Shown piece by piece: positions 1-10,195 of a stretch of DNA of 64,000 nt (positions are counted from its first letter, which is position 1; each line of letters opens with the position of its first letter). A program made the translations under genes and the position numbers. The notes under the pieces were generated by a model. That model was not told the origin of the DNA. It saw only the letters and a list, made by a program, of their open reading frames with translations, and did no database searches. The stretch comes from Persicaria tinctoria (taxonomy: Eukaryota > Streptophyta > Magnoliopsida > Caryophyllales > Polygonaceae), in contig JBANSL010000004.1 in the NCBI GenBank assembly GCA_037127255.1, positions 86,200,627-86,264,626 on the forward strand. Reading direction: 5' to 3'.

Positions 1-190
1 GTTACCTAATAGAGAGTGATTCAGTGACTCAATAGAGGGTGGTTCAGTGACTAAATTGAGGTTGATTCAGTGACTAAATAGAGTTTGGTTCAGCGACTAA
101 ATAGAGGTTGATTAAGTGAATAAATAAGTTGGTTCAGCGACTAAATAGAGGTAGGTTCAGCGACTAAATAGAGGTTGGTTCAGTGACAAA
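1..190. repeat. Short tandem repeat, period about 24 bp
   Basis: About eight diverged copies of a unit close to GGTTCAGTGACTAAATAGAG follow one another from the left edge of the window to about position 190. Copies differ by substitutions such as GTGA/GCGA and by small indels. The array may continue left of the window. No coding potential is visible. Confidence 0.85.
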
Positions 191-345
191 CAAATAATTA
201 ATTAAATAAATACACTTTACTTTAAGAAATGTTAGTTGGTTCAATGGTTTGGCCATAGAGTTTGGACCAAAAAATCAATTTATCACAAATCCAATTTCAA
301 TCTCATTTAGTTAGTACCCGCAGCTACCAATTCAATTTTGGAGAT

Positions 346-829
346 ATGAATCCCGATCCAGCAACATCAACAGGAGCGTCGCCGGCGATGGGAAGCAAAC
401 TCAAAGTGATGGTCGAGCTAGACGACAGCGACGAGAGCTTCTATGCCCTCAGATGGGCCCTCAACAACCTCCACGGGTCGGTGGCGGAAGCTGCTCCACC
501 GCTCGCGGCGGCCCCCGGAGATCCGAGCCAGGACGAAAGCCCTTTACATCATTCACGTTCAACAGCCATTCCAGAGCTATGCCTTCCCCGCCGGCCCCGG
601 TCTGTACTCCCATCCCGACGGTTCAACTCCGACCCGAATCCGATCCTAATAGTTAATTAATTACCGTCTCGATATGATAAAAATTGATCTAATTTATTCA
701 ATTTGGGTGAATCTCATCTCAGCTGTTTTTGCAACCACGACGCCGGTGGTGGAGTCCGTCAGGAAAGCGTAGGCGGAGATCGCGGAGTCCTTCTTCGCGA
801 AGGCGACGAAGATGTGCAAGGAAAAGCAG
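346..829 (+). pseudogene. Universal stress protein (USP-A type) pseudogene
   Basis: Plant USPs are small nucleotide-binding stress proteins. From the ATG at 346 the frame encodes a USP start with KVMVELDDSDESFYALRWAL (usual form KVMVAIDESDES.YAL.WAL). The continuation HVQQPFQSYAFPAGPG (about 558-605) lies in the next frame, so a frameshift falls between about 490 and 550. A second exon after an AG at 721-722 encodes FATTTPVVESVRKA, then an in-frame TAG at 770-772, then AEIAESFFAKATKMCKEKQ and a GT donor at 830. The C-terminal USP part, with the GSxxLG-type nucleotide motif, is not recognisable downstream. A frameshift, an internal stop and a missing C-terminus make this a decayed copy. Confidence 0.85.
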
Positions 830-1420
830 GTAATCGATCGATTCCGATCCTCAACACCGTGAGAGAGGGATTGTGAGGCACGCCGCGTGAAGCACACGCG
901 CGGGATGTGCGACTGGGGGAGCCGTGGAGCGCGCTGGGGAGGTGAGGGGCAGGCCGGAATTTTTCGCGCGGACATTTTTTTTATTAGAAAATTTATATTA
1001 TTTTAATCCTTATCGACCAATCAAATCACTTCTTTCCTTCTCACTTTTGGTGACCTTTGCACCCGAACCCAACCCTATATATATATATAATATTTTTTTT
1101 TTTTACAATATAATACTTATTAGTAATAAATATTAAATTGTAAAAAAAATTTAGAAATTTAAATTAATATTTTATATAATTTTTAGTTTCTTAAACTACG
1201 AGTCCCAAAAATGAAAAATAGTATTATGCCTTTTAAATCAAACATTTCGATTTATAAAACTTACTTGAATTTCTAATCAAACCTTTATTGGATATTCGAT
1301 AAAAATAAGTGTCCGGTAATGTTTTTTTTTTCTATGATGAGGAACCCACCTTCGATTGTAAACTCCTAGCACGTGACATAGTCGACAAGAGTCATAATGT
1401 ACGGATATGCCGATGGTAGG
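830..1420. other. Intergenic, AT-rich, no gene seen
   Basis: GC-rich sequence to about 970 may be further eroded USP sequence, but I could not align it. From about 980 it becomes AT-rich, with a short TA run near 1078-1090 and sequence resembling degenerate MITE interior near 1140-1200. No ORF or RNA gene is supported. Confidence 0.5.
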
Positions 1421-1704
1421 TGTTAATGTGTTATGATAATAGTTCATATTGGCTAAGCCTTGAGGCTTTGCCTAGGCCGGTTGAACAGTGTTGTGGCCAA
1501 GCCAATTGGTCGATAAATAGACCCTTATATACATGAGGATGGGTATGTTGAAAATAAAACATATCTTCCCTCCAACTCTCTCTATCACTCTCTATCTCAT
1601 TCTCCTCTCATCCAGTCGATCATCTTCTTCCTCTCACCTCAATTCTGTACTCACGCGCCGATCTTAGCTCTTCTATTAAGGCCTGATTCACAAGGGCTAT
1701 AACA
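1421..1704. mobile_element. Solo LTR of an LTR retrotransposon
   Basis: A 284 bp block begins TGTTAATGTG and ends GGCTATAACA, so it has the TG...CA ends of an LTR. It is flanked by the 5 bp direct repeat GTAGG at 1416-1420 and 1705-1709, the target-site duplication size of LTR retrotransposons. A TATA-like CTTATATA stretch followed by a CT-rich leader (about 1525-1620) fits a U3/R promoter. No internal region is attached, so LTR-LTR recombination probably left a solo LTR. Size and layout suggest Ty1/copia, but family is inferred. Confidence 0.8.
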
Positions 1705-1724
1705 GTAGGGAACAAGACAAATCT

Positions 1725-1810
1725 TAAATTTTCATTAAAGGAGAGGCAATGATCAAACTCATGACCTCCTTACCACCCCTTGTTCCACACCGCTAGGCCA
1801 CCCGACTGAT
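1725..1810 (-). mobile_element. tRNA-derived SINE head
   Basis: Read on the minus strand this segment starts with GTCGGGTGGCCTAGCGGT, which contains a Pol III A box (TGGCCTAGCGG). About 40 bases later comes CATGAGTTTGATCATT, a weak B box. This spacing is typical of tRNA-derived SINEs. A T-run at 1811-1818 on the plus strand lies beside the head, and I did not identify clear target-site duplications. Family and exact ends are uncertain. Confidence 0.5.
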
Positions 1811-2330
1811 TTTTTTTTAACTAATTGAACCGGGGAATAAAAGAAAATATTACAATAAATAACCATACAAATCTAATTTCTCTAAAGTAAACAAAGAAAA
1901 ATCAATAAATTGTGAAATCTGAATATAAAAATTATTTTAAAATTATAATTACAAATCTCAGGAGAGTATTTACTAATCTGGGATCTTATCCCATGTTTAA
2001 CGGCTTTGGATAGAGCTAACAAAGACAATGTAAAAATAAGGTTATCCATTGACATTTTTAATTTTTTTGAGAAATTTGACATTTCTTTAATATTCTCTTT
2101 TTTTGCTAAACAATTAGATACGGTGTAGTATTTAAATGGGCACGATGTACATGAGAAGTTATACTTATTAATATTAATATGATTAATTGGCATTGCTAAT
2201 AATATTAAAATGGACACTAATCTAATCACGCACGAATCGTGGGATCTCTCGGATGATTTAAAAAAAATCCAATTAGGACAACGAAGATAAAGAAATGAGG
2301 GGGGCAAAATCGTCATTTCACAAGGGTTGA
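1811..2330. other. Intergenic, AT-rich, no gene seen
   Basis: AT-rich sequence. The long minus-strand open frame here encodes a composition-driven, hydrophobic, low-complexity peptide without recognisable features and is not reported as a gene. The right part probably holds the promoter of the next gene. Confidence 0.4.
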
Positions 2331-4338
2331 AGGGGTTCTACAAATATTCAAAACTCCAATAGGAAACGTTTGGATCGCGTTGGAACACGGGAAAAAGCAC
2401 GCAGAACAGGTGCGACTCTCTCCCCTCCCCCCTCTCTCTCTATCTACATGTATGTTCTTCGAATCGATTGAAAGTCAAAACTCCGTCGGATCTGAATCTT
2501 TGTAGTCGCTCGAGTGTGTTCGTCTTCAATTGATTTCTGGATTTTGTGATTATCGTGTTTTGTTGTTGAGAGGATCTGGTACTTATGGAATCCCTTTAGA
2601 TGCCGGAAATGGACGGTTGTTTTGCTGCTGCCGTTTCTTCACCGGAAGAATCCGATAGTTGATTGATCGATTTAATTGTTGAGAGGATACGCATGATTTG
2701 ACCGGAAACCGAACTGATTTTGACTTTTAGGGTTTGAAGTGCTTCGATCCGTGCATCCGGTTTCGTTTCCTTGTGCTGCTGCGTTACGGATTGAATTTTT
2801 TTTTTATCAAGATTCATCAATTTCTGTGTGTGTAGATATGAGTTTTAGATGTATAGGAAAATAGGAGAAGTGATTCTTCTTCTCCTTCATGACTTATTTG
2901 TTGCGTTGCTGATTTATCTAGTTCCTAATTTATTCATTTTTTTCTTCTCTTATTGTTAAAAAACTGTTCATTGGAAACTTGTAGAAGTGGTGATTCTTGA
3001 AGAATGAATAACGTAGTTGCCTAATTCTGTGGCTGGGTTTATGACTTTGGATTTATAATGAGTTTTCTGTGCGGTCTATGTGGACTTTTTAGCTAGATTA
3101 TGTCATTAGCAATGTCTGAAGGAGGTTTTTGTCATTGGCCAGAAATATGCCACAAATTGGTGGACAACTGGACATATAAGCTCAAGTTTCCAGGCATTAG
3201 GATTGGAATCTGAATGCGCCTGAACTTCTGTGCTGATGCCCCTTTCATCATTCCCAATTGATATGTCAGGGTCTGATTAGCTTGAATCCAATGAAGTAGC
3301 GACTCCTGTTTGGAACTCTCTGATTCTAATTAGGAAGTGAAATGGAAGGATCACATCTTAAATTTCCCATTTACACTGTTTGGAAACTAGTTGTCTTTAT
3401 GATTGATGAATCTTGAAATCAGAAGTAGCACCTCTTTTTGACTATTTCTTGTTGATCTTGAAAAGCCATGTGTTGATTTTTCGGTGACATCTACCAAACA
3501 ATGGGATTAGGTTCCAACCGTGGGCTTATTGAAGGGATTGAGTGATTACTGATTAGTTGCATGTTCTACATTCTCACATGAAATATTTGCTCTTTGTTTA
3601 AAACCTGATGCTTTTGTTTTGCTTCTCTTTTGGGATTTGTAGTTTTGGGTAAGATTGAAGTTGAGAACACCGAATATAGGCTGCCTATCAGCTTTAGCTT
3701 ATTTTGGTGAGTTTTTTATAGATTTGCAATGAGAAAATGCAGTTATTGGTGATCTGCCTGTAAGGCTGTATAACAAACAAATACTAGTTCCCTCTGATGA
3801 GCTTTAATTTGTGCTAGCCAGTTATCTTCTTCTGTAGATGAAAAATGTTGGTGGTTCTCTGAACAACTTCAATCTGTATTACTGACTAACATGTATTTGT
3901 ATTTCCAAGACAGCTTGTTGCCATGTCTGGGTTATGGCCTAGTTGCTGGCTAAGAGTGAATCTTGCTACGTTCTCTTACCATATTCATGCTTAAGAGTAA
4001 TGGGTGCCTCAACAGCAGTAGCTGATAATTCATATAAACAATATGAAGTGAATGTTACAAAGGAACACCTTGCATTTGTGCCAAATCTGTAGTATAAGTT
4101 GCATAATTGCCATATGTTCATCAGTTTGTGATGTGGCAGTCAATCTTGCACTTTATTGAGATGAGCAAATGATTTTTGCACCCATCTGATGGCTTATATG
4201 CAGCTTAAACAGTCTTTTCTTTGTTTCCAGCAATGAACTTGGCCAAATTTATTTCCATCTCCAATTTTTAGATCTAAACCTCGCATCATTTGCTAATGAC
4301 TCTTCGTTTTCTTATTTTAGCAGGAGAAACTGAATTTT
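2331..4338 (+). other. Probable 5' UTR with a long leader intron
   Basis: A GC-richer stretch at about 2340-2410 ends in GCAGAACAG followed by GTGCGACTC, a possible 5' UTR exon and donor. The next open exon begins after a pyrimidine-rich TTATTTTAG at 4312-4320, a good acceptor. Between them lie about 1.9 kb without a long ORF, with T-rich sequence typical of plant introns. The exact transcription start is unknown. Confidence 0.45.
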
Positions 4339-4590
4339 ATGGATAAAACTACCCCTGTGGAGGATTCATCAGAGCTGACCAGGGAATTGCTAATTGCAAT
4401 TTCCGACTCTGGACCCGATAAGCTTTTCAATTCATCGCAGGTACACGGGAGTAAAACCACACCCAATGGTGGAACTAAAGTGACCGAGGAAAACAGTGCA
4501 GACAAGCTTAGGTCAGACCTCATCTCCATCTCGTACGTACCGTCCCCAGACGCGATTGCCCTACCCACACCTGGTGTCCAGGAGGGCTGA
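4339..4590 (+). CDS. Small acidic protein of unknown function, 83 aa
   Basis: A single exon encodes an 83-residue protein starting MDKTTPVEDSSELTRELLIA and ending with TGA at 4588-4590. It is hydrophilic and rich in Ser, Asp and Pro. It has a short possible amphipathic helix (SSELTRELLIAIS) and a C-terminal segment LRSDLISISYVPSPDA. No signal peptide, membrane segment or catalytic motif is visible. I do not recognise the family. Support for a real gene: the ATG lies 18 bases after a good splice acceptor, codon usage differs from the flanks, and the sequence does not look random. The antisense frames over the same stretch are shadows. Confidence 0.55.
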   Translation: MDKTTPVEDSSELTRELLIAISDSGPDKLFNSSQVHGSKTTPNGGTKVTEENSADKLRSDLISISYVPSPDAIALPTPGVQEG

Positions 4591-5225
4591 ACTCCTGGAT
4601 TGTACGCGATTGCGTACCATCTCAACTCTTCACTGTGAATAAGGCTTTGCTTTCTTTTTGAAAAGCCTTGTATTTTAGTTGAATACTCTGTAATGGTGTA
4701 ATCGAACTGTTGTGTTGGGTTAGCAACAAAACCATGTACACAGTTTCCTCTGGTGTGTGATTTGAATGGCAATTATTAAGGGTTAAACCCTTTTTTTGTT
4801 CAGACCAAAATGTAGAATGTATGCAAAGCAGGAATAAATCGAACAAAAGTTTACTGTCAAAATGTCACTAAAGTGCGTTACGATTGAGTTTATTCACCTT
4901 GTTTGCCATTAGTTGTATGAAACTTTGGTCCGAATATGTCCACTTGAATATGCACAAAATCTCCAATATTCGTTACTACAGTACCTTTTTATGTGCAAAA
5001 ATACTTGAAAATTAAGTCGATCTTAGACCTTATAATTGTTTATTAATTTGATTTTGTCCTGAACGATGAATTGATAATCAAACTAAATCAGCAGATGATA
5101 AAGTGATTAATTATGTCCACAACATTTTTGTCCTTTTCAAATTATTTATTGCAAAAGCTGCGTCATTGATTTTGTTCTTCTTTGCATTATCTGATTGCTT
5201 TGGCTTATTCTATCCACTAAAATAG
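4591..5225. other. 3' UTR and intergenic sequence
   Basis: The first few hundred bases are T-rich with AATAAA-like words (AATAAA near 4830) and may be the 3' UTR of the preceding gene. The rest is AT-rich, with no ORF or repeat that I can support. Confidence 0.4.
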
Positions 5226-5227
5226 TA

Positions 5228-5837
5228 CTCTCTTCGTCCCACAATGGTTGTCTTTAGATTATTTATGCACGTTTTTTAAAGAGCTACAAAGTACTACGTA
5301 TATAAAATATCCATTTTTTAATTAATTTTTTAAAATAATTTTATACTTAATAATAAAATGTTGATATTTTATATGGTTTTTAGCTTATTAAGAAAGCGTG
5401 CATGAATATTTAAAGACAACTAGGGCTGTTATATGAACTGAACGGCTCGAGTTCGGCTCGGGATCGACTCGAAAAAGCTCGACTCGAGCTCGTTCACTTA
5501 CTTAAACAAGCCGAGCTTGAACAAAATTTTAAGCTCGGTTGAAAGCTCGGCTCGTTCGAATAAAGCTCGAATAGCTCGAATTCTATGGAATTTCTAAAAC
5601 TTTCTTTAAGTTAACATGTTATAACCAAGTAAAACTACTTAAAGCTCGAAAAAAGCTCGGTTCGAGCTCGTTCATTTCCTAAACAAGCCGAGCTTGAACA
5701 AAATAAAAAGCTCGTTTAAATATTAGGCTCGGCTCGGCTCGAGCTCGTTTAAAAAACGAACAAGCTTGAACACGCCAAGCTCGGGTCGTTCGGCTCGAAT
5801 AACACCCCTAAAGACAACCATTGTGGGACGGAGGGAG
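5228..5837. mobile_element. Stowaway (Tc1/Mariner) MITE, split by a nested hAT element
   Basis: Terminal inverted repeats match the Stowaway consensus: left CTCTCTTCGTCCCACAATGG from 5228, right the complement of CTCCCTCCGTCCCACAATGG ending at 5837. A TA target duplication lies on each side (5226-5227 and 5838-5839). The inverted arms continue inward for about 35 bp. Without the nested 390 bp element and its duplicated 8 bp target, the MITE would be about 212 bp, a normal size. It has no coding capacity and would have been mobilised in trans by a mariner-type transposase. Confidence 0.9.
5421..5810. mobile_element. Non-autonomous hAT element, GCTCG-rich, inside the Stowaway MITE
   Basis: The element begins TAGGGCTGTTAT and ends ATAACACCCCTA, giving a 12 bp terminal inverted repeat with one mismatch. 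It is flanked by the 8 bp direct repeat AAGACAAC at 5413-5420 and 5811-5818, the hAT target-site size. The host MITE's other arm contains AAGACAAC only once, confirming that the second copy came from the insertion. The interior is built of repeated AGCTCG/GCTCGA words on both strands, so it can fold extensively. It has no ORF. A truncated relative lies at about 28240-28460. Confidence 0.9.
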
Positions 5838-5839
5838 TA

Positions 5840-6232
5840 GTACTTCCGTATTTTTTTTAGAATTCTATAAAAACAAATTTGTAGAACATTTTTTTTTTTT
5901 TTTTGCATTTTACAACTTCAAATTGTGTTCTTTTTCCACCTAAAATTTCTACAATAATATTTACATGTTGGGAGCTCAATTTGACCAAGAAATGAACAAC
6001 CAAGATGATGAAACCAATTAAAAAATAAAAATTAGCGTTGAATAGGTTCAGATCAAAGATTAACCTGTTGACAGAACCAATTTGAAAGGGAAAATCATCA
6101 AATCTAATCAGATTGCACAATCCACCCTTTACAAATGAAATATTTGTAATCTCTTGCTGATTACTCAAACCATGGATCTGCAATCTGATACTCATATCCC
6201 ACAAACTGAAAACAAGATTTCAGCATTTACCC
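5840..6232. other. Intergenic, upstream region of the P450 gene
   Basis: AT-rich with a T16 run near 5890. The overlapping minus-strand frames show no recognisable protein. This is the probable promoter region of the downstream P450. Confidence 0.4.
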
Positions 6233-6240
6233 CTATAAAT
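6233..6240 (+). promoter_or_regulatory. Candidate TATA box of the CYP88 gene
   Basis: CTATAAAT lies about 105 bases before the start codon at 6341, leaving room for a transcription start about 30 bases downstream and a leader of about 75 bases. This is a sequence match and spacing argument only. Confidence 0.5.
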
Positions 6241-6340
6241 TCAGCCTCCAAAATGCAGATCAGCACAAAACAACACCACTTGATCACTTCAAAATCTCAT
6301 CAACAAGCAATCTCTTTAGCTGAATCCAAACAGGAAAGCA

Positions 6341-8626
6341 ATGGATTTGATGGTTTTCTCAGCCTTTGTGTTGGGCGGTTTACTGGCTTTGTGGGTGCTG
6401 CTAAGGCAAGCAAATGAATGGTTTTATGTGGGTGGATTGAGGAAGGAGATAAAGAAGCTTCTGCCTCCAGGTGACATGGGTTTGCCCTTTCTTGGCACTC
6501 AGTTGTCCTTCCTCAAGGCCTTCAAGTCCCATGACCCGGACTCCTTCATCTCGAATTTTTCAGACAGGTCTTTCATTTGGCTTGTTGATTCATATATATG
6601 TTATGACTTAGTTGCTTAATTGTGTGATTTCAATTGATGTAGATATGGTGCAACCGGGATATATAGGGCTTTTATGTTTGGGAGGCCATGTGTTATAGTC
6701 ACTACTCCGGAAGTGTGTAAAAGAGTGTTATCGGATGAAGCAACTTTCGGCCCTGGATACCCTACATCCATCACGAAGCTGATGGGGAAGAAGGCGTTCC
6801 ATGGCATATCGTACGAAGAACACAAGCGAATGAGGAGGCTCACAACTCCTCCTCTTAGTGGGCAAGAGGCATTGTCTTTGTACATCAAGCACATTGAAGG
6901 TTTTGTGGTTGCATCTCTTGAGAGATGGGCAAGCATGGATAGGCCAATTGAGTTCCTTACCGAGACAAGAAAGATCGCCTTCAAGGTGATCATGTATGTG
7001 ATGATGGGTGACAAGAGTGATCTTATAATGGATGCATTGGAGAAGGAATACACCACTTTGAACCATGGATTGAAGTCCATGGCAATTGACCTGCCCGGTT
7101 TCGCTTACCATAAGGCACTCAAGGTATATATCCAAGATTTAATGAACTATCTTATGTATAATGTATATGTTTCCCCTAATCCTTGAAGGTTTGTGTTGAT
7201 GTAGGCAAGGAGGAATTTGCAAAGGATCTTTCAAAGTGTAGTCGACGAAAGGAGGATGATGAAGGAGCAGGCAGAGAAGAATGACATGATGGGCATGTTG
7301 ATGGATGTGGAAGATGAGAGTGGTGGTGGTAAGTTGAGTGATGAGGAGATTATAGACCTCATCATCATGTTCTTGAATGCTGGCCATGAATCTTCGGGGC
7401 ACGCGATCATGTGGGCGATAGTCCTCATGCATGATCATCCTAATGTGTTGCAAAAGGCCTTGGTAATGCACCATATCTTGTTCTCTTGGTAACAAATTGT
7501 GTACTATGATTGTTTCCTTGTTGTATTCAAGTGATTTGGAGCCAACAATCAAGTCAATTCAATGATGTACATAAATCATGTAGGAGGAGCAAGAAGAGAT
7601 TGTGAGGAGGAGACCACCAACACAAAAGGGATTGACCCTCAAAGAAACCAGGCAAATGGAGTACTTGTCCAAGGTCATAGACGAAACCCTTCGCGTTGTT
7701 AACATCTCTTTCACCCTGTTTCGAGAGGCAAATACCGACGTTAACATTAATGGTAACTCAATTTATATGGATTATGTACATTACTACATTAGTTATCTAT
7801 GTTTGTTCTTGTAAAAGTTTATATCTTTGTTCTTGTAAAAGGTTATATTGTACCCAAGGGATGGAGGATTTTGACATGGTTGAGAAGTGCTCATTTGGAT
7901 CAGGATAAGTTCCTCAATGCCAAAGACTTCAATCCTACTAGATGGGATGTAAGTATCTCATCACAAAACCATACTGTATTATGTACTTCACATTCATAGC
8001 AACAAAAAAAAAAGAACAATTACTCTTAAAAACACTCTCTCGTCGATTTGAAAGGTGTTTCATTCTAATGGCTCGGAGTCGTGACTCCTGAGACATTACA
8101 TTGAGAGTTTTTTTTATTATTATTAAGTAAGAATTCTAGATCAGATATAACTTAATCTCGATGGGTGACAAGTTGGGGACGTAGATTACATTACATTGAG
8201 AGTTAATATGAAGGGCGAATATGAATAACGTTTTAGATCAAAATTTGTAATTTCACTTGCTATAAAGTAATATGTGTACTTGTGTGAACATATATATAAA
8301 GGATCCAAAAACTAGAGCAAATTACATCCCATTTGGAGCTGGAAGCAGGTTGTGCCCAGGCAGGGATCTTGCTAGGCTTGAAGTCTACATTTTCCTTCAC
8401 TATTTTCTTCTCAACTACAGGTACATATCTATACATAATATATGCTTTTCTGGACATTTTTATTAATCAATTCACCTTTGATCTTCTTTTTTTTTTAATC
8501 CTAATCATTACTGTATTGTTTTACTTTTGAAGGCTTGAAAGAGTGAATCCAGAAAGCCCAGTAAGGTACTTGCCCATTTCAAGGCCCATGGACAATTGCC
8601 TTGCCAAAATAAGAAAGATCAACTAA
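6341..8626 (+). CDS. Cytochrome P450 CYP88 family, ent-kaurenoic acid oxidase-like
   Basis: Seven exons join in phase: 6341-6567, 6643-7123, 7205-7462, 7584-7752, 7842-7948, 8302-8420, 8533-8626, giving 484 residues (the family has about 490). An N-terminal membrane anchor (residues 4-22) is followed by the proline-rich [13 protein letters not shown]. Further P450 features are the I-helix AGHESS (295-300), the K-helix ETLR (356-359), FNPTRWD, and the haem loop [10 protein letters not shown] with Cys432. These match CYP88A, the ER enzyme that oxidises ent-kaurenoic acid in three steps to GA12 in gibberellin synthesis. Divergence at several normally conserved stretches (for example [20 protein letters not shown]) leaves open another CYP88 subfamily with a different terpenoid substrate. 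All introns are GT-AG and there is no internal stop. The gene converges on the H-protein gene 315 bp downstream. Confidence 0.92.
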
Positions 8627-8941
8627 CTCTTTTAAGTACTTGTTTTGCTTACATATTGTGTATTTGTATTGTATCATGGAGTGTTGTAAGTTTTAACTAT
8701 ATGGTATATATGCAAATGAAAGGATCATTTATTTTGAACAAAAAGTTGTTTTGTTCCTTGTCAATTAAGATGCTCATTAGTCATTGTTAACTATATGATA
8801 CATGCATGATTAATTAAGAAATTAAAGCAACTGATACAAAAGAAAAGAGGGTTAAGCTTAATAATTTTAATAAAGTGAACAAAGTGTTGTATCCAAAAGA
8901 TTTCAAAGGGAAATCATGGGGATTATGTAGAAATATAAATG
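8627..8941. other. Shared 3' region between convergent genes
   Basis: Only 315 bases separate the two stop codons of the convergent CYP88 and H-protein genes, so both 3' UTRs and both poly(A) sites must fit here or overlap. The stretch is AT-rich with several AATAAA-like words and no ORF of note. Confidence 0.6.
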
Positions 8942-10195
8942 CTAATGAGAAGCATCTTCCTCCTCACAGAACTTGGTGTACTCCTTTGGGCCCATCAGGG
9001 ATTCCAACTCTCCTGGATTGCTTGGTTTCACCTTTATCATCCACCCATCTTCATATGGGCTTGTATTTATCTGCATCCATTTTCAATTCCAAATGCTATA
9101 TTAAATATTACACTTGTTGAATTATGCATTTCATCTTATTACATTTTTTTAATTAATTTTTTATTTATTGTTAGTAGGTATGAAATCGTTTAAAATATTG
9201 TTAAAATATTTATATTTTATATAGTTTTTAACTCTTAAAAAAAACTTGCATAAATAGTAAAGTGGCATGTTTTGATTAAATAAGAGAACATTACTAATAC
9301 TGAAGTGTAATATATAATATGCGAGAAGTCTTGAGATATTATATTTGAGTAACCAATTTTGAAAATCAAGGTGATTATAATCAGTAAAATCACAATAATT
9401 TTAAATGAATTGTCACTTAAAAAAATCTAATAAATTAAAAAAAAAACACTATTACAAAATTCAGTTGATAATTCTTGTAAGGTGGAGGTGTGTTCATTCC
9501 TCTCTTATTTAGTTTTTGTTTGGTTTAATTATAAATACAGTAAACTATTGATAATTTAGGAGCATTGTTACAATGGCCGAACTGAAAATAACGAAAATTA
9601 TGGGCGGTTTATCGTAATTATCAAAATAAAGTGACTAGAAACAGAGATTAGTAAATAACGTACCAAACCGGGGGTTTCGGAGAGCTTGGAGTTAACCTCG
9701 ACGACCTCACCGGAGATGGGGGAGTTGACATCACTCGTTGCCTTGACACTCTCCACCGCCCCGAAGCCGTTGCCTTGTGAGACGGAGCCGCCGCCCTCCG
9801 GCAGCTCGACGAACACCACCTCCCCCAAGTGGTCCTGACAACGAAATTAATATCCAAATTAATTACAAAATTCAATTAAATTAAACGATATGGATACGTA
9901 ATTAATTGGAAATTAGAACCTACCTGGGCGTGATCAGTGATGCCAATGGTAGCCACACCCCCCTCGTGCTTTACCCATTCGTGCGACGACGCGTACTTGA
10001 GCCCCTCCAGAACTACTCCCAGCCAAAACGACGCGTTTCATTAACTCTCAAGAAACGTAATCTTGAATCTTGAAAAGGGAAGAGATTAATTAATTTACCG
10101 GAGGAGAAGCAGCGGGAGAGAGCGGGGGCTCGGACGGCGGCGCGTGAGAGGCCGAGGGCGTTGGCGGTAGAAGAAGCCCACATTCTCAACGCCAT
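8942..10195 (-). CDS. GDCSH: Glycine cleavage system H protein, mitochondrial
   Basis: Four exons on the minus strand: 10195-10099, 10015-9924, 9834-9664, 9070-8942. Phases agree and give 162 residues (plant H proteins have about 160-165). The start [20 protein letters not shown] is a typical mitochondrial presequence ending near CFSS. The mature part contains [39 protein letters not shown], then ESVKATSD with Lys94 as the lipoate attachment site. The end [16 protein letters not shown] is the conserved C-terminus. The lipoyl arm shuttles the aminomethyl group between the P, T and L proteins of glycine decarboxylase, the key mitochondrial step of photorespiration and of one-carbon supply. It is intact with consensus splice sites. 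It converges with the CYP88 gene, and its promoter lies to the right. Confidence 0.95.

Noticed and set aside
1882..2316. 144-codon minus-strand frame
   Set aside because: AT-driven, hydrophobic and unlike known proteins, with no supporting exon structure.
4317..4772. 151-codon minus-strand frame over the small-protein exon
   Set aside because: It is antisense to the 83-residue frame, which has a better start, splice context and composition.
8040..8280. CYP88 intron 5 considered as a missing exon or a sign of decay
   Set aside because: The exons on both sides join in phase at GT-AG sites and complete the family length, so the intron is ordinary.
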